Origin: Salinispira pacifica
GTDB taxonomy: Bacteria > Spirochaetota > Spirochaetia > DSM-27196 > Salinispiraceae
Reading direction: 5' to 3'
NCBI RefSeq assembly: GCF_000507245.1
Contig: NC_023035.1
Location: 310,001-374,000, forward strand
Length of the DNA stretch: 64,000 bases
A model generated the notes under the pieces. The model had not been told where the DNA came from, did no database searches, and saw nothing but the letters and a program-made list of their open reading frames with translations. Position 1 is the first letter of the stretch; each line of letters opens with the position of its first letter. Below are positions 35,535 to 44,025 of the stretch, piece by piece. Both the position numbers and the translations under genes were made by a program.

Positions 35535-36216
35535 GCGTTTTCTCCTGTCCATATGCACGGATAAGCTGATCAGGCCTTTTCAGGCTGTTCCGATACCACT
35601 GATGGCGAATTTCCTGGAGTTCGTGGGCATCAGGTTGAATGGGAATCCGGGAATCCCTCAGCCTCCTGTCCAGGGAGCTGAGGCAGATTGCCGCTGAAAC
35701 GGATATGTTGAAGCTTTCCACAAATCCATGCATGGGTATGCGAACAAATTCATCCGCCAGATCCAATGCGGTATCGCTTAACCCGTTGAGCTCGGTACCG
35801 AACATCAGGGCCATGGGACCTTTCTCTATGGAGAGATCCTCCAGGAGGCAGTCCCGGCTGTGGGGGGCTGTGGCAATTATTCGGTATCCGCTTTCTTTGA
35901 GCTGCCGAATTGCATCGGGGGTGTTGTTTTCCTTCTCCCGGTAATGATGAAGGGTGAGCCACTGGGCGGTGCCCAGCTCAACATCCGGGTTTATCCGGTA
36001 GCTGTTTCGATTCTCCACTATGTGCACATGCTGAATTCCGAATGCATCGCAGCTTCGAAGTACCGCACTGGCGTTGTGAGGCTGATAAATATCTTCCAGC
36101 ATGACGGTGACATGGCGTTGACGCAGCGACAGAACCTGATCAATCTTTTCCGCCCGTCCCGGGGTTACAAATCCCTTCAGATAATCATTCAGGGCTTTCA
36201 ATTCGTGAGTATTCAT
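35527..36216 (-). CDS. trmH: tRNA (guanosine-18-2'-O)-methyltransferase TrmH
   Basis: SPOUT-fold enzyme that methylates the ribose of G18 in the tRNA D-loop. 229 aa from ATG 36216 (CAGGA immediately upstream), the same length as the E. coli enzyme. Motif 1 DIYQPHNASAVLRSCDAFGIQ (given here as a 21-residue span from about 40, key residues N-x-x-A-x-x-R), motif 2 LMFGTELNGLSD, and motif 3 IPMHGFVESFNISVSAAI form the knotted SAM site. The frame is open further upstream to 36771, but that part is antisense to rlmD. Only 30 bp separate it from divergent rlmD. Confidence 0.93.
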   Translation of the reverse strand: MNTHELKALNDYLKGFVTPGRAEKIDQVLSLRQRHVTVMLEDIYQPHNASAVLRSCDAFGIQHVHIVENRNSYRINPDVELGTAQWLTLHHYREKENNTPDAIRQLKESGYRIIATAPHSRDCLLEDLSIEKGPMALMFGTELNGLSDTALDLADEFVRIPMHGFVESFNISVSAAICLSSLDRRLRDSRIPIQPDAHELQEIRHQWYRNSLKRPDQLIRAYGQEKTHG

Positions 36217-36231
36217 TTCCTGAATGTTACA

Positions 36232-36240
36232 TGATATAGT
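36232..36240 (+). promoter_or_regulatory. Extended -10 of rlmD (leaderless geometry)
   Basis: TGATATAGT is an extended -10 (TG-n-TATAGT). It ends 6 nt before ATG 36247. The -35 region (TTCATT, 17 bp upstream) is weak, which extended -10 promoters tolerate. No Shine-Dalgarno is present. Confidence 0.5.
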
Positions 36241-36246
36241 GCGCCG

Positions 36247-37650
36247 ATGGCCAGAAAAAAGAGACGATTTGAAGATATAGAATTCCAGCAGGTGAGCCTG
36301 AAAGGCCAAAGCCTCTCGGCACCCCTTGAAAACGGAAAGCAGATTCGTGTGGACGGTAATCTGCTGATTCCCGGCGATGCCGCCGATCTCACCGAGCTGA
36401 GAAAGCGGAAGGGGTTTATCGATGCCCGGCCTCTGCGCCTGGTCCGCCGCAGCCCCGACCGGGTTACGCCCTGGTGCCCCCACTTCGGAATCTGCGGCGG
36501 CTGTACCTGGCAGCACGCCGATTACCCGGCACAGCTTCGCTACAAAGACGAGATTCTCCGAAAAGCCCTGTCCGATCATCAGGATATACCGGAACCCATG
36601 GCGCCCACCCTTCCAAGTCCCCGGCAAATTCGCTACAGAAACAAGCTTGAATACAGCTTTTCCCGCCGCAGATGGTTTGAAGACAGCAATGCGGGAAGCG
36701 ATCCCCGGGCTCTGGGGTTTTTTGTTCCCAAACAGAATAACCGGGTGGTGGATATTTATGAATGCTATCATCAGGATTCTGTATCAGACAGAATCCGAAA
36801 CCGGGTGCGGGAGTACGCTCTTGAGAAAGATATCAGCTTTCACGATCCCATCGAGCACCAGGGGCTTTTACGCACCCTGGTAATCCGGATTACTTCAACG
36901 GGTCAGATAATGGTGGCTCTGGTGCTCTATGAAGAGGATAAGACGGTAATTGACGGTTTCGTGACCATGCTCCAAAGCGAGTTTCCCGAGATAACCAGCC
37001 TCTATTATATTGTGAATAATAAAATGAATGACGCCTACGGGGACTGTCCGGCCACCCATGCAGGCGGAGAAACGGCAGTGTATGAGCAGCTCGGCCATGT
37101 GCGGTTCCGCATCGGCCCCCTGTCCTTTTTTCAGGTGAATCCCCTTCAGACGGTTGCACTCTATGAGCTTATCCGGGATTTTGCCGACCTGGACAGCAGC
37201 GAGACCCTGTATGATCTCTACACCGGCACCGGCAGTATTGCCCTTTTTCTTGCAGAACGGGTGAAGAACTTGGTTGCCGTGGAATACGTGGAATCGGCAA
37301 TTGAGGATGCCAGAATTAATGCTGAACTGAACGGGATAAAAAATGCAGAATTTTTTGCCGGGGATATGAAGGATGTGCTGAATGATGAGTTCATCGCCCG
37401 CAACGGAAGGCCCGATGTGCTGATCTGTGATCCTCCCAGGGCAGGGCTGCACCCGGATGTTGTGGAGACCATTATCGCGTCGGGAGCATCCCGGCTGGTG
37501 TATGTAAGCTGCAATCCCGTATCTTTGGGGCGTGATCTCCTGCGCCTCAGGGAATCGTACCGGATTGTAAAATACCGGGCGGTGGATATGAGTCCCCAGA
37601 CCCCCCATGTGGAAACGGTAATGCTCCTTGAGAAGAAGCGTGAAGCGTGA
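36247..37650 (+). CDS. rlmD: 23S rRNA (uracil-5-)-methyltransferase, RlmD/RumA family
   Basis: SAM-dependent enzyme methylating a uracil C5 in 23S rRNA (U1939 in E. coli RlmD). 467 aa. An N-terminal TRAM-like domain is followed by the [4Fe-4S] cysteines: CPHFGICGGCTWQH plus a fourth Cys in IYECYHQ. The SAM site is LYDLYTGTGSIALFLA. The motif with the catalytic Asp/Pro is VLICDPPRAGLHP and the nucleophile Cys is in YVSCNPVSLGRDL. The Fe-S ligands distinguish it from TrmA. Exact uracil target is not decided by sequence. The start has an extended -10 but no ribosome site. Confidence 0.93.
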   Translation: MARKKRRFEDIEFQQVSLKGQSLSAPLENGKQIRVDGNLLIPGDAADLTELRKRKGFIDARPLRLVRRSPDRVTPWCPHFGICGGCTWQHADYPAQLRYKDEILRKALSDHQDIPEPMAPTLPSPRQIRYRNKLEYSFSRRRWFEDSNAGSDPRALGFFVPKQNNRVVDIYECYHQDSVSDRIRNRVREYALEKDISFHDPIEHQGLLRTLVIRITSTGQIMVALVLYEEDKTVIDGFVTMLQSEFPEITSLYYIVNNKMNDAYGDCPATHAGGETAVYEQLGHVRFRIGPLSFFQVNPLQTVALYELIRDFADLDSSETLYDLYTGTGSIALFLAERVKNLVAVEYVESAIEDARINAELNGIKNAEFFAGDMKDVLNDEFIARNGRPDVLICDPPRAGLHPDVVETIIASGASRLVYVSCNPVSLGRDLLRLRESYRIVKYRAVDMSPQTPHVETVMLLEKKREA

Positions 37651-37655
37651 AATCC

Positions 37656-37684
37656 TTGAGTTATTCCGGCACAGGTCCTATAAT
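37656..37684 (+). promoter_or_regulatory. Strong sigma-70-like promoter of the chemoreceptor gene
   Basis: TTGAGT at 37656-37661, a 17-bp spacer and a perfect TATAAT at 37679-37684. The transcript would start near 37691, giving a leader of about 145 nt before ATG 37836. Confidence 0.65.
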
Positions 37685-37835
37685 TTAGACAATTAGTTTT
37701 TCGTTAAAAAAATGGCGCAGTTCGATTCACGGAGTGAAGGAATTAGCGGAGCAACGCAGGAATGCGTACCAGATCGGAGGATTCGGCCTCCCTGGAATTG
37801 AAATCCATGAAAAAGCAAAAGCTTGAGGTAAAAAT
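37685..37835 (+). other. Leader region of the chemoreceptor gene with a 29-codon ORF
   Basis: The leader contains a short ATG-started frame (37712 to about 37801, 29 codons plus stop) without a Shine-Dalgarno, and a hairpin GGAGG-ATTCGG-CCTCC that would fold near 37780-37796. It matches no riboswitch that I know. It may regulate translation of the receptor, but nothing proves that. Confidence 0.35.
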
Positions 37836-40097
37836 ATGACGATACGTGCCAGATTGATGATAAGTTTTGTGCTGGTGATGGTACTGGCCGCATCATTGAT
37901 TTTCAGCATCTTTTTCATTTCAGATCTGAACAGCAAAGCCAGGGCTGACCAGCGGGTGCTGATCGGTCTCCAGGCTCAAATAGATCTGGAAGCTCAGAGC
38001 ATGCTGAAGATGCTTGCCAATACAATGAGCAGCTACCCCGATGCATATGAGGAGGCGGTGGCGGAAACCGACGCCCAGCTGGCACGGGTTTCTGAAATTC
38101 AGTTTATCCGGGGGCTTTCCCCGGTAATTGACCGGCAGCTTCTTGAGATTGATAATATTAAGGCGATTATCAGAGCCAACAGCCAAAAAGTCCTTCTGGA
38201 TGCAGAGCAGATATTTGAAGAAAACGGGTTCAATACCATCAGCGGTTCCAGTCTCTTTTCCTATATTCTGAGAAATCACGAACGCCTTACCAGTTTTCAG
38301 CTCTTTCTGATTTCCGAATTCGCCGGAAAGACCAATCAGTATGTATTCGGATATGAGGTGGCCCACGAGCAGTTTGCGGAAGTTATTGATTCCATCAACG
38401 ATGCAGTAATCCGCCGCAGCAGGATTATCACCCTTGTGATGGTCGGCTTCAATATCTTCCTGCTTCTGGCCGTGCTGGCGGTGACCGCAGGAATTATGTC
38501 CGGGATCAGTAAATCCATTAAAGGTCTGGTCAACGCAGTGAAAATTATGACCGATAAAGACCTGAGTCAGACGGTTCCCGCCGTAGGCAGGGACGAGATC
38601 ACCTTTATCAGCAAAAATCTGGAAAAATTGCGGCTTTCCCTTTCCCGACGGCTTTCGGAAGCCCAGCGGATGAGCGTGGAAAGCGTGGATGTGGGCCAGG
38701 ATCTTTCTTCAATCACCCAGCAGACTGCAGCGGCGGTAACCGAGATTTCCAGCAATATTTCCAGCATGGGTGATCAGGTAGAGAAAATCAGCGACAGCCT
38801 GAATACTTCCGCAGAACGGAATAACCGGGTGAACACTGCCATATCTGAATTGAACAACAGTTTTCACAAAACCAGAGAAGCATTCACCCTCACCGCAGAA
38901 TTGATCACCAGCCTTCTGAAATCCTTTAACCGGATTTCCGAGGTCTCCAGCACCCGGCAGGAACAGGCAGAGCTGTTGAGCCGCCTGAGCAAAGAGCGGA
39001 TAGCCGAGCTGAAGCAGATGGTTGATCAGATTCAGAAGGTGGAGGATTCTTCCCAGAATATGGAGAAGATTCTCACGGCCATCAATGAAATCGCAGAACA
39101 GACCAGCATTCTTTCCATGAATGCCGCAATTCAGGCCGCCCGGGCCGGAGATGCAGGAAAAGGCTTTTCGGTTGTTGCCGACGAAATCCGGGCCCTCGCC
39201 ATTACCAGCGGGGAACAGGCTGCCAACATGCGGGATATCATGGTGGGGGTAATCAACTCACTGAAGAGCGTGTCCCGTACGTCCCAGACCACAGAAGAAT
39301 CTTTTCTTCATTTTCAGGGCGAAATTCAGGCCCTTGTTCAGGCCTTTGAGGAGATCGGCGATAATACCTCCCAGATGACGGGAACCGTGGAAGACGTACG
39401 CAGCCATCTGAACGAGGTTGATGACCTCAGCGCCCATTCGGTGGCCCAGTCCGAGGAAATCAAGGAATCGGCTTCCGGCGTGGCCCAGGAAATTGAGCAG
39501 CTGAAAAATCTGGGCTCGGAAATCAGCTACGGTTTCACCGAGATCTCCCAGTCCGTGGGAGAGATCACCTCTGCCATGACCTCAATATCAGATCTGAATG
39601 TGGGGCTTCAGGACAAGGCCAAGGGGCTGGATGAATCCATCGCCTCCTTTGTTCTCCCCGGCAGGGAGGAGTTGTACGAGGATGCATCGCCCGGGGATGA
39701 AGGGGATGCCGAACCCCGGGAAGCGGATCAACGTACTTCCGAGCCGGCGGATCTTGAACCAGAATATGAATATGAATCCGAGACTGATGGTGAAGAGCTA
39801 TCCGATACTTCGGAAGGTTCCGATTTTCACGCAGATTCGGAGGTTCCCGAATCCGATACGCTGAAAGAACAGGTTGAACCGGAAGCCGTGGAGGAAGAAA
39901 TCTTCGACGCCCCGGTGAGCAGGAACACCCCGGACAGCCAGGACGCTCCGGAGAGCCGGGACGAAGCTGCTGAGGAATTTGAGAGCCCGGAAAGCTCCGA
40001 AAACCGGGAAACAACAGACTCCAGCGCTGATGCGGGGGATCCGGATCAGTCGGAGGATGTTACCGAACTGGATATTGAAGAACTGGGAGACCGCTGA
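37836..40097 (+). CDS. Methyl-accepting chemotaxis protein with a long acidic C-terminal tail
   Basis: 753 aa inner-membrane receptor. TM1 at about residues 7-30, a small periplasmic helical sensor region (about 31-190), and TM2 about 192-218. A HAMP domain then leads into a long cytoplasmic coiled coil. The signalling tip is canonical for CheA/CheW contact: AINEIAEQTSILSMNAAIQA, then ARAGDAGKGFSVVADEIRAL. After the coiled coil (about residue 605) there is a 145-residue tail rich in Glu, Asp, Ser and Pro, ending TELDIEELGDR. It has no CheR-binding pentapeptide (xWxxF). A ribosome site is weak (GAGGTAAAAAT). A strong promoter lies upstream. Confidence 0.92.
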   Translation: MTIRARLMISFVLVMVLAASLIFSIFFISDLNSKARADQRVLIGLQAQIDLEAQSMLKMLANTMSSYPDAYEEAVAETDAQLARVSEIQFIRGLSPVIDRQLLEIDNIKAIIRANSQKVLLDAEQIFEENGFNTISGSSLFSYILRNHERLTSFQLFLISEFAGKTNQYVFGYEVAHEQFAEVIDSINDAVIRRSRIITLVMVGFNIFLLLAVLAVTAGIMSGISKSIKGLVNAVKIMTDKDLSQTVPAVGRDEITFISKNLEKLRLSLSRRLSEAQRMSVESVDVGQDLSSITQQTAAAVTEISSNISSMGDQVEKISDSLNTSAERNNRVNTAISELNNSFHKTREAFTLTAELITSLLKSFNRISEVSSTRQEQAELLSRLSKERIAELKQMVDQIQKVEDSSQNMEKILTAINEIAEQTSILSMNAAIQAARAGDAGKGFSVVADEIRALAITSGEQAANMRDIMVGVINSLKSVSRTSQTTEESFLHFQGEIQALVQAFEEIGDNTSQMTGTVEDVRSHLNEVDDLSAHSVAQSEEIKESASGVAQEIEQLKNLGSEISYGFTEISQSVGEITSAMTSISDLNVGLQDKAKGLDESIASFVLPGREELYEDASPGDEGDAEPREADQRTSEPADLEPEYEYESETDGEELSDTSEGSDFHADSEVPESDTLKEQVEPEAVEEEIFDAPVSRNTPDSQDAPESRDEAAEEFESPESSENRETTDSSADAGDPDQSEDVTELDIEELGDR

Positions 40098-40180
40098 TCT
40101 GCTTCGAAACCTGGAGATTTCACAACTGACAAACTACAATAAAGATGCCCTAGGGCAAAACCAATACTTTGAGGTGTTTT

Positions 40181-40699
40181 ATGCGAATTGTGTCTGGTAA
40201 GTTTTTACTTCTCATGCTTGCGTTTTTTCTGGCTGCAGGTTTCTTTCTCTCCGCCGATCCGGTGGAAGGGTACTGGAAAAGTGTGGATGAAGACGGCGAA
40301 CCCACCGCCTTCTGGCAGATATATATCGAAGACGGAATGGCTTTCGGCCGGATTGTAAAGATCATCGGCAAACCCCAGGATTCCATCGCAGACAAAGTTG
40401 AGGCAAGCTATCCCGACCATCCGGTGAGCGGTCAGCTGAATACCATGCGGGTGGTTGATGTGCCGTGGATTTATAACCTGGAACCACGTCGAAATGAAGG
40501 AGAGTGGACCAAAGGGCATATTATCGACCCCAATGACGGGAAACGCTATGCCCTGGACCTGAACTTCATTCCCGCAGATCACCGGAAAGCGGTGGACGGA
40601 CAGGAAACCCTGGAAGTTAAGGGGAAAATTCTGATGTTCGCCCGTTCCCAGTACTGGGTCCGCTCAAGCCGTGCCGAGGTTGATTCCTATCAGGAATAG
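40181..40699 (+). CDS. Secreted DUF2147-family protein
   Basis: 172 aa from ATG 40181 (GAGG 7 nt upstream; the frame is open to 40169). N-terminal signal peptide with hydrophobic LLLMLAFFLAAGFFL, cleaved near SADP. The mature part follows the DUF2147 pattern: PVEGYWKSVDEDGEPTAFWQIYIEDG, then GRIVKI, and a mid-protein GHIIDPNDGKRYALDLNF (here the family's 'G-x-I-l-d-P--G--Y'), ending MFARSQYWVR. Periplasmic; the molecular function of the family is not known. It follows the chemoreceptor with an 83-bp gap containing the palindrome GCCCTAGGGC. Confidence 0.85.
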   Translation: MRIVSGKFLLLMLAFFLAAGFFLSADPVEGYWKSVDEDGEPTAFWQIYIEDGMAFGRIVKIIGKPQDSIADKVEASYPDHPVSGQLNTMRVVDVPWIYNLEPRRNEGEWTKGHIIDPNDGKRYALDLNFIPADHRKAVDGQETLEVKGKILMFARSQYWVRSSRAEVDSYQE

Positions 40700-40724
40700 C
40701 GGCTGACCGCCCGGAAGAAAAATC

Positions 40725-40757
40725 AATTCTCCGTTCCCGTCCGGTGAACGGAGAATT
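40725..40757. other. 12-bp perfect inverted repeat, possible terminator
   Basis: AATTCTCCGTTC and GAACGGAGAATT form a perfect 12-bp stem with a 9-nt loop, 26 bp after the DUF2147 stop. On the + strand no T-run follows; on the minus strand GATTTTT follows the stem. It may end or stabilise the DUF2147 transcript, or bind a protein. The rest of the 160-bp gap to the next gene has an AT-rich TATATGATACAT stretch near 40799 that could be its promoter. Confidence 0.5.
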
Positions 40758-40862
40758 ATACTCCCTGCCGTTCCCGAAAACCTCCCGAATACTCCCGATA
40801 TATGATACATATGAAGCATCCCCCATGGCAGTTGCCGGAAACCTGCGGCATACGAGGTGCAA

Positions 40863-41606
40863 ATGAACAGAGAAGCCGGAAACCGGCGAACTTCCGAATA
40901 CAGAAAAAAGAAGTCCGACAAAACCCCCATCCCTATTGAAATCCTGTATCAGGATGAAGTCATATTTGTTGTCGATAAACCTCCGGGGATGCTGGTGCAC
41001 CCCAATCAATACGACAGAAAAACCCCATCCCTGGTGAACAGCCTCAGCGGAAAAATGCACGCCAAGGTCTACCCCGTTCACCGGCTGGACAAGGATACCA
41101 GCGGTCTGATTCTTTTCAGCCGTGACAAGGCTGCTGCAGCCAAACTGGGGGAGCAGTTCAGCGATTCCCGGGTGTTGAAGAAGTATCACGCAGTGGTGTT
41201 CGGTACGCTGGATACCCCCGCAGAGGTTACCGCCCCCATCCGGCAGGGAGGCAAGGGGGAAAAGCAGCCTGCTCTGAGCAGAATACGCTTTCTTGCAGAG
41301 GCGCAGATTGAGGGCGTTCAGCTCAGCCTGGTGGAGATCGAACTGGAGACCGGAAGAAACCATCAGGCCCGCATCCACTGTGAAATCCTGGGAAAACCCA
41401 TCGTCGGTGACCGGCAGCACGGCTGGAAAGAGCCGAATGCTGAGCTTGCCCGGATCCTGAACCTGCCGGAATGGACTCCCATGTTTCTCCGTTCCATGGA
41501 ACTGGGGTTTGACCACCCCATGGACGGCCGGCGGATGTTTTTCTCCGAGGGGTACCCCGGCATGTGGCAGGCACTGCTGGAACCCTTGTTCAGGGAAATT
41601 CAGTAG
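40863..41606 (+). CDS. RluA/TruC-family RNA pseudouridine synthase
   Basis: Isomerises uridine to pseudouridine in rRNA or tRNA. 247 aa from ATG 40863 (GAGGTG 4 nt upstream; a GTG at 40857 is an alternative). The N-terminal DEVIFVVDKPPGMLVHP and the catalytic Asp in YPVHRLDKDTSGLILFSRD are family hallmarks. The later ELETGRNHQARIHCEILG contains the conserved R-x-H-Q-x-R/H pattern. There is no S4 domain, and the size is near E. coli TruC (tRNA U65) and RluA. RNA target not decided. Confidence 0.9.
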   Translation: MNREAGNRRTSEYRKKKSDKTPIPIEILYQDEVIFVVDKPPGMLVHPNQYDRKTPSLVNSLSGKMHAKVYPVHRLDKDTSGLILFSRDKAAAAKLGEQFSDSRVLKKYHAVVFGTLDTPAEVTAPIRQGGKGEKQPALSRIRFLAEAQIEGVQLSLVEIELETGRNHQARIHCEILGKPIVGDRQHGWKEPNAELARILNLPEWTPMFLRSMELGFDHPMDGRRMFFSEGYPGMWQALLEPLFREIQ

Positions 41607-41645
41607 ACATATTTCCTGTAGTCTTTTTACAGTATTTTGAATATC

Positions 41646-41674
41646 TTTCAACAGAACGTGTACTTGCATATAAC
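41646..41674 (+). promoter_or_regulatory. Candidate promoter of the ABC/LolA/OMP cassette
   Basis: TTTCAA at 41646-41651, 17-bp spacer, TATAAC at 41669-41674, about 75 bp before ATG 41756. It stands at the head of five same-strand genes with short gaps. Confidence 0.45.
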
Positions 41675-41755
41675 GTATCAAACCTATCAACCTAAATTTT
41701 GGACCGGAACTGCGCTGCATTCGGGCAGGCTGTATCCGGCCGCACAGGAGTTTTC

Positions 41756-42451
41756 ATGGCAATTGTAGAATTACAGGACGTTCACAAGGTGTATCCTCTG
41801 GGAAAAACCGAAGTCCATGCGGTTCAGGGAGTAAGCTCCCAAATTCAGAAAGGGGATTTCATTTCCATAGCCGGACCTTCGGGATCGGGAAAATCCACCA
41901 TTTTGAACATGCTGGGCTGCATAGATGTGCCCACCGACGGATCGGTGATTATCGACGACGTGGATACGAAGGACCTCAGTGATAAACAGATCACCGAACT
42001 TCGGCACAGATTCATCGGGTTCATTTTTCAGAGCTTCAATCTGATTCCGGTGCTCAACGTGTATGAAAATATTGAGTTCCCCCTGCTTCTGGGCAAAGAG
42101 AAAGTATCCCGGGGTGAAAAAAGCGACTGGATCAACTACCTCATCGAAGAGGTGGGGCTGGCAGATTGGCGGAATCACCGCCCCAACGAACTTTCCGGAG
42201 GCCAGAGACAGCGTGTAGCCATTGCCAGAGCCCTCGTGGCCAAACCCCAGGTTATTCTGGCTGACGAGCCCACTGCCAACCTGGACTCCAAAACCGGAGA
42301 ACAGATCATCGAACTGATGAAAAAAGTAAACCGGGATCAGGAAACCACATTTATCTTTTCCACCCACGACCCCACAATTGTTGGAATTGCCGACCACATT
42401 ATCCGACTTCAGGACGGCAAGATTGTTCATGAAGAACGCCGGGAGAAGTAA
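41756..42451 (+). CDS. ABC transporter ATP-binding protein (LolD/MacB type)
   Basis: 231 aa from ATG 41756, chosen because AGGAG lies 6 nt upstream. Walker A GPSGSGKSTILNMLG, Q-loop FIFQSFNLIP, signature LSGGQRQRVAIARAL, Walker B VILADEPTANLDS and the switch His in FSTHDPTIV. The family powers mechanotransmission by FtsX-type permeases, for example LolCDE lipoprotein release or MacB. The permease gene begins 2 bp after its stop. First gene of the cassette that ends with an outer-membrane barrel, which argues for export across the envelope and not import. Cargo unknown. Confidence 0.93.
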   Translation: MAIVELQDVHKVYPLGKTEVHAVQGVSSQIQKGDFISIAGPSGSGKSTILNMLGCIDVPTDGSVIIDDVDTKDLSDKQITELRHRFIGFIFQSFNLIPVLNVYENIEFPLLLGKEKVSRGEKSDWINYLIEEVGLADWRNHRPNELSGGQRQRVAIARALVAKPQVILADEPTANLDSKTGEQIIELMKKVNRDQETTFIFSTHDPTIVGIADHIIRLQDGKIVHEERREK

Positions 42452-42453
42452 AT

Positions 42454-43983
42454 ATGCCCATTTTAATGCGAATTGCTCTCCGGAATCTCCGGGAGCATAA
42501 GGCCAAGACTCTTATTGTGGGAGTGCTGATCGCTCTGGGTATTTTGATTCTCACCCTGGGGAATTCGGTGCTGGCCACCGCCGCGGTGGGAATTGAGCGT
42601 TCCTTTATAGACAGTTTCACCGGACACATTCTCGTCCGGGCGGAAGCGGAGAATCCGGTGACCATCGCTGGCGCACAGGGGTTCAGCTCCGATATTACAG
42701 GTCAAACCATTCCGAATTATGACCGGGTCTACGAATATGTTTCCGGGCTGGATCAGGTTACGGCGGCGAATCCCCAGATCACCTTTTTCGGGACCATAGA
42801 TTTCAGTACCGAAGAGAAATCCAAGGCGGCCATCGCCCCGATTTTCGGGGTGGAACCCGAGAGCTATCTGAATATGTTCCCCGACAGCCTGCAAATTCTT
42901 GAGGGCCGATTCCTGGAGCCCGGTGAAAGCGGTGTCGTGCTTCCTGCGGAGACGGTGAAGCAGATTCGGGAAGACCTGAACGAAGATATTCAGGTGGGTG
43001 ACGAAGTACGGATCCAGGGGTTTTCCGGTGGACCGGGCGGCGGAGGAGGCGGAATCCGCATCCGACGGCTCGAGCTCCTGGGAGTGTACGAATACCTGGT
43101 GGATGCAGGAAACACCCAACCCTATGCCTTTATTGATGCCTCCACGGTACGCTCCATGGCCGGCATGGTTGTGGGAAGCGCCGATGCGGTGAACATTGAT
43201 CAGGCGGACAGCAGCCTGCTGGACACCGGAGATGAGATGTTCGGCGGGGATGATATGTTCGCCGAAGAAGACCTGTTTGCCGATGACGCCCTGTTTTCAT
43301 CGGAGGTTGATACTGTTGAGGCCGATCTGAATGATGAGAATCTCTACGGAATTCTGGGAGATACCAGCGAACGGGCCATGGCCAGCCGTCCGGACGCCGG
43401 TGCCTGGACCTATATACTCCTTCGCCTTGAAGATGACAGCCAGACTACCACGACCCTTATGGAGCTGAACGGCCATTTTCAACAGGAGGGCTGGGCGGTG
43501 GAAGCCGTGGACTGGTCCGAAGCCTCGGGAGGGGTGGCCCAGTTCAACCAGGCCTTCCAGGTGTTTTTCTACGTTGTGGTAATCATCCTGTCGGTTGTCT
43601 CAGTGATCATCATTATGAATACGCTGGTTATTTCGGTGATCGAGCGCACCAAGGAGATCGGTACCATGCGGAGTCTGGGGGCCCAGAAAAAGGTTGTCAG
43701 AAGAATGTTCATAGCCGAAACCATGAGTATTTCTCTGGTGTTCGGAACCATCGGACTCTTGCTGGGACTTCTGATCATCTGGATTCTCAATATGGTTGGT
43801 ATTACCGCTCCAAACCCCTTCTTTGAGGTGCTGTTCGGCGGATCAACCTTGAGACCCATTCTGGACAGCGGGGCAATTCTCAGCTCGTATCTGATTATGC
43901 TGGGAATCGGACTCATATCAAGCTGGTATCCGGTACGGGTTGCGTTGAAGATTCAGCCCCTGGAAGCCATGCAGGCGGCATGA
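42454..43983 (+). CDS. FtsX/LolC-like ABC permease with an acidic-Phe insert
   Basis: 509 aa inner-membrane protein. TM1 at about residues 18-45, a large periplasmic domain (about 46-365), then three helices near the C-terminus (VVVIILSVVSVIIIMNTL; GTIGLLLGLLIIWIL; SSYLIMLGIGLISSW). The ERTKEIGTMRSLGA coupling segment is typical of this family. The periplasmic domain carries a Gly-rich loop (GGPGGGGGG, about 190) and at residues 260-282 a cluster of acidic-hydrophobic-Phe steps: EMFGG, DDMF, EEDLF and ADDALF. Similar motifs occur in the outer-membrane protein two genes further on. The insert is longer than in LolC/E. Confidence 0.9.
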   Translation: MPILMRIALRNLREHKAKTLIVGVLIALGILILTLGNSVLATAAVGIERSFIDSFTGHILVRAEAENPVTIAGAQGFSSDITGQTIPNYDRVYEYVSGLDQVTAANPQITFFGTIDFSTEEKSKAAIAPIFGVEPESYLNMFPDSLQILEGRFLEPGESGVVLPAETVKQIREDLNEDIQVGDEVRIQGFSGGPGGGGGGIRIRRLELLGVYEYLVDAGNTQPYAFIDASTVRSMAGMVVGSADAVNIDQADSSLLDTGDEMFGGDDMFAEEDLFADDALFSSEVDTVEADLNDENLYGILGDTSERAMASRPDAGAWTYILLRLEDDSQTTTTLMELNGHFQQEGWAVEAVDWSEASGGVAQFNQAFQVFFYVVVIILSVVSVIIIMNTLVISVIERTKEIGTMRSLGAQKKVVRRMFIAETMSISLVFGTIGLLLGLLIIWILNMVGITAPNPFFEVLFGGSTLRPILDSGAILSSYLIMLGIGLISSWYPVRVALKIQPLEAMQAA

Positions 43984-44025
43984 GTGCGGCGGCCGATCCG
44001 CCGCACACAGACCTTGAGGTGAAAA

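Noticed and set aside
36217-36771. Long N-terminal extension of trmH
   Set aside because: It is antisense to the start of rlmD. TrmH motifs begin after ATG 36216, and the protein then has exactly the usual 229 aa.
37836-40097. Role of the chemoreceptor leader as a c-di-GMP riboswitch
   Set aside because: The conserved GEMM core segments are not found in the leader.
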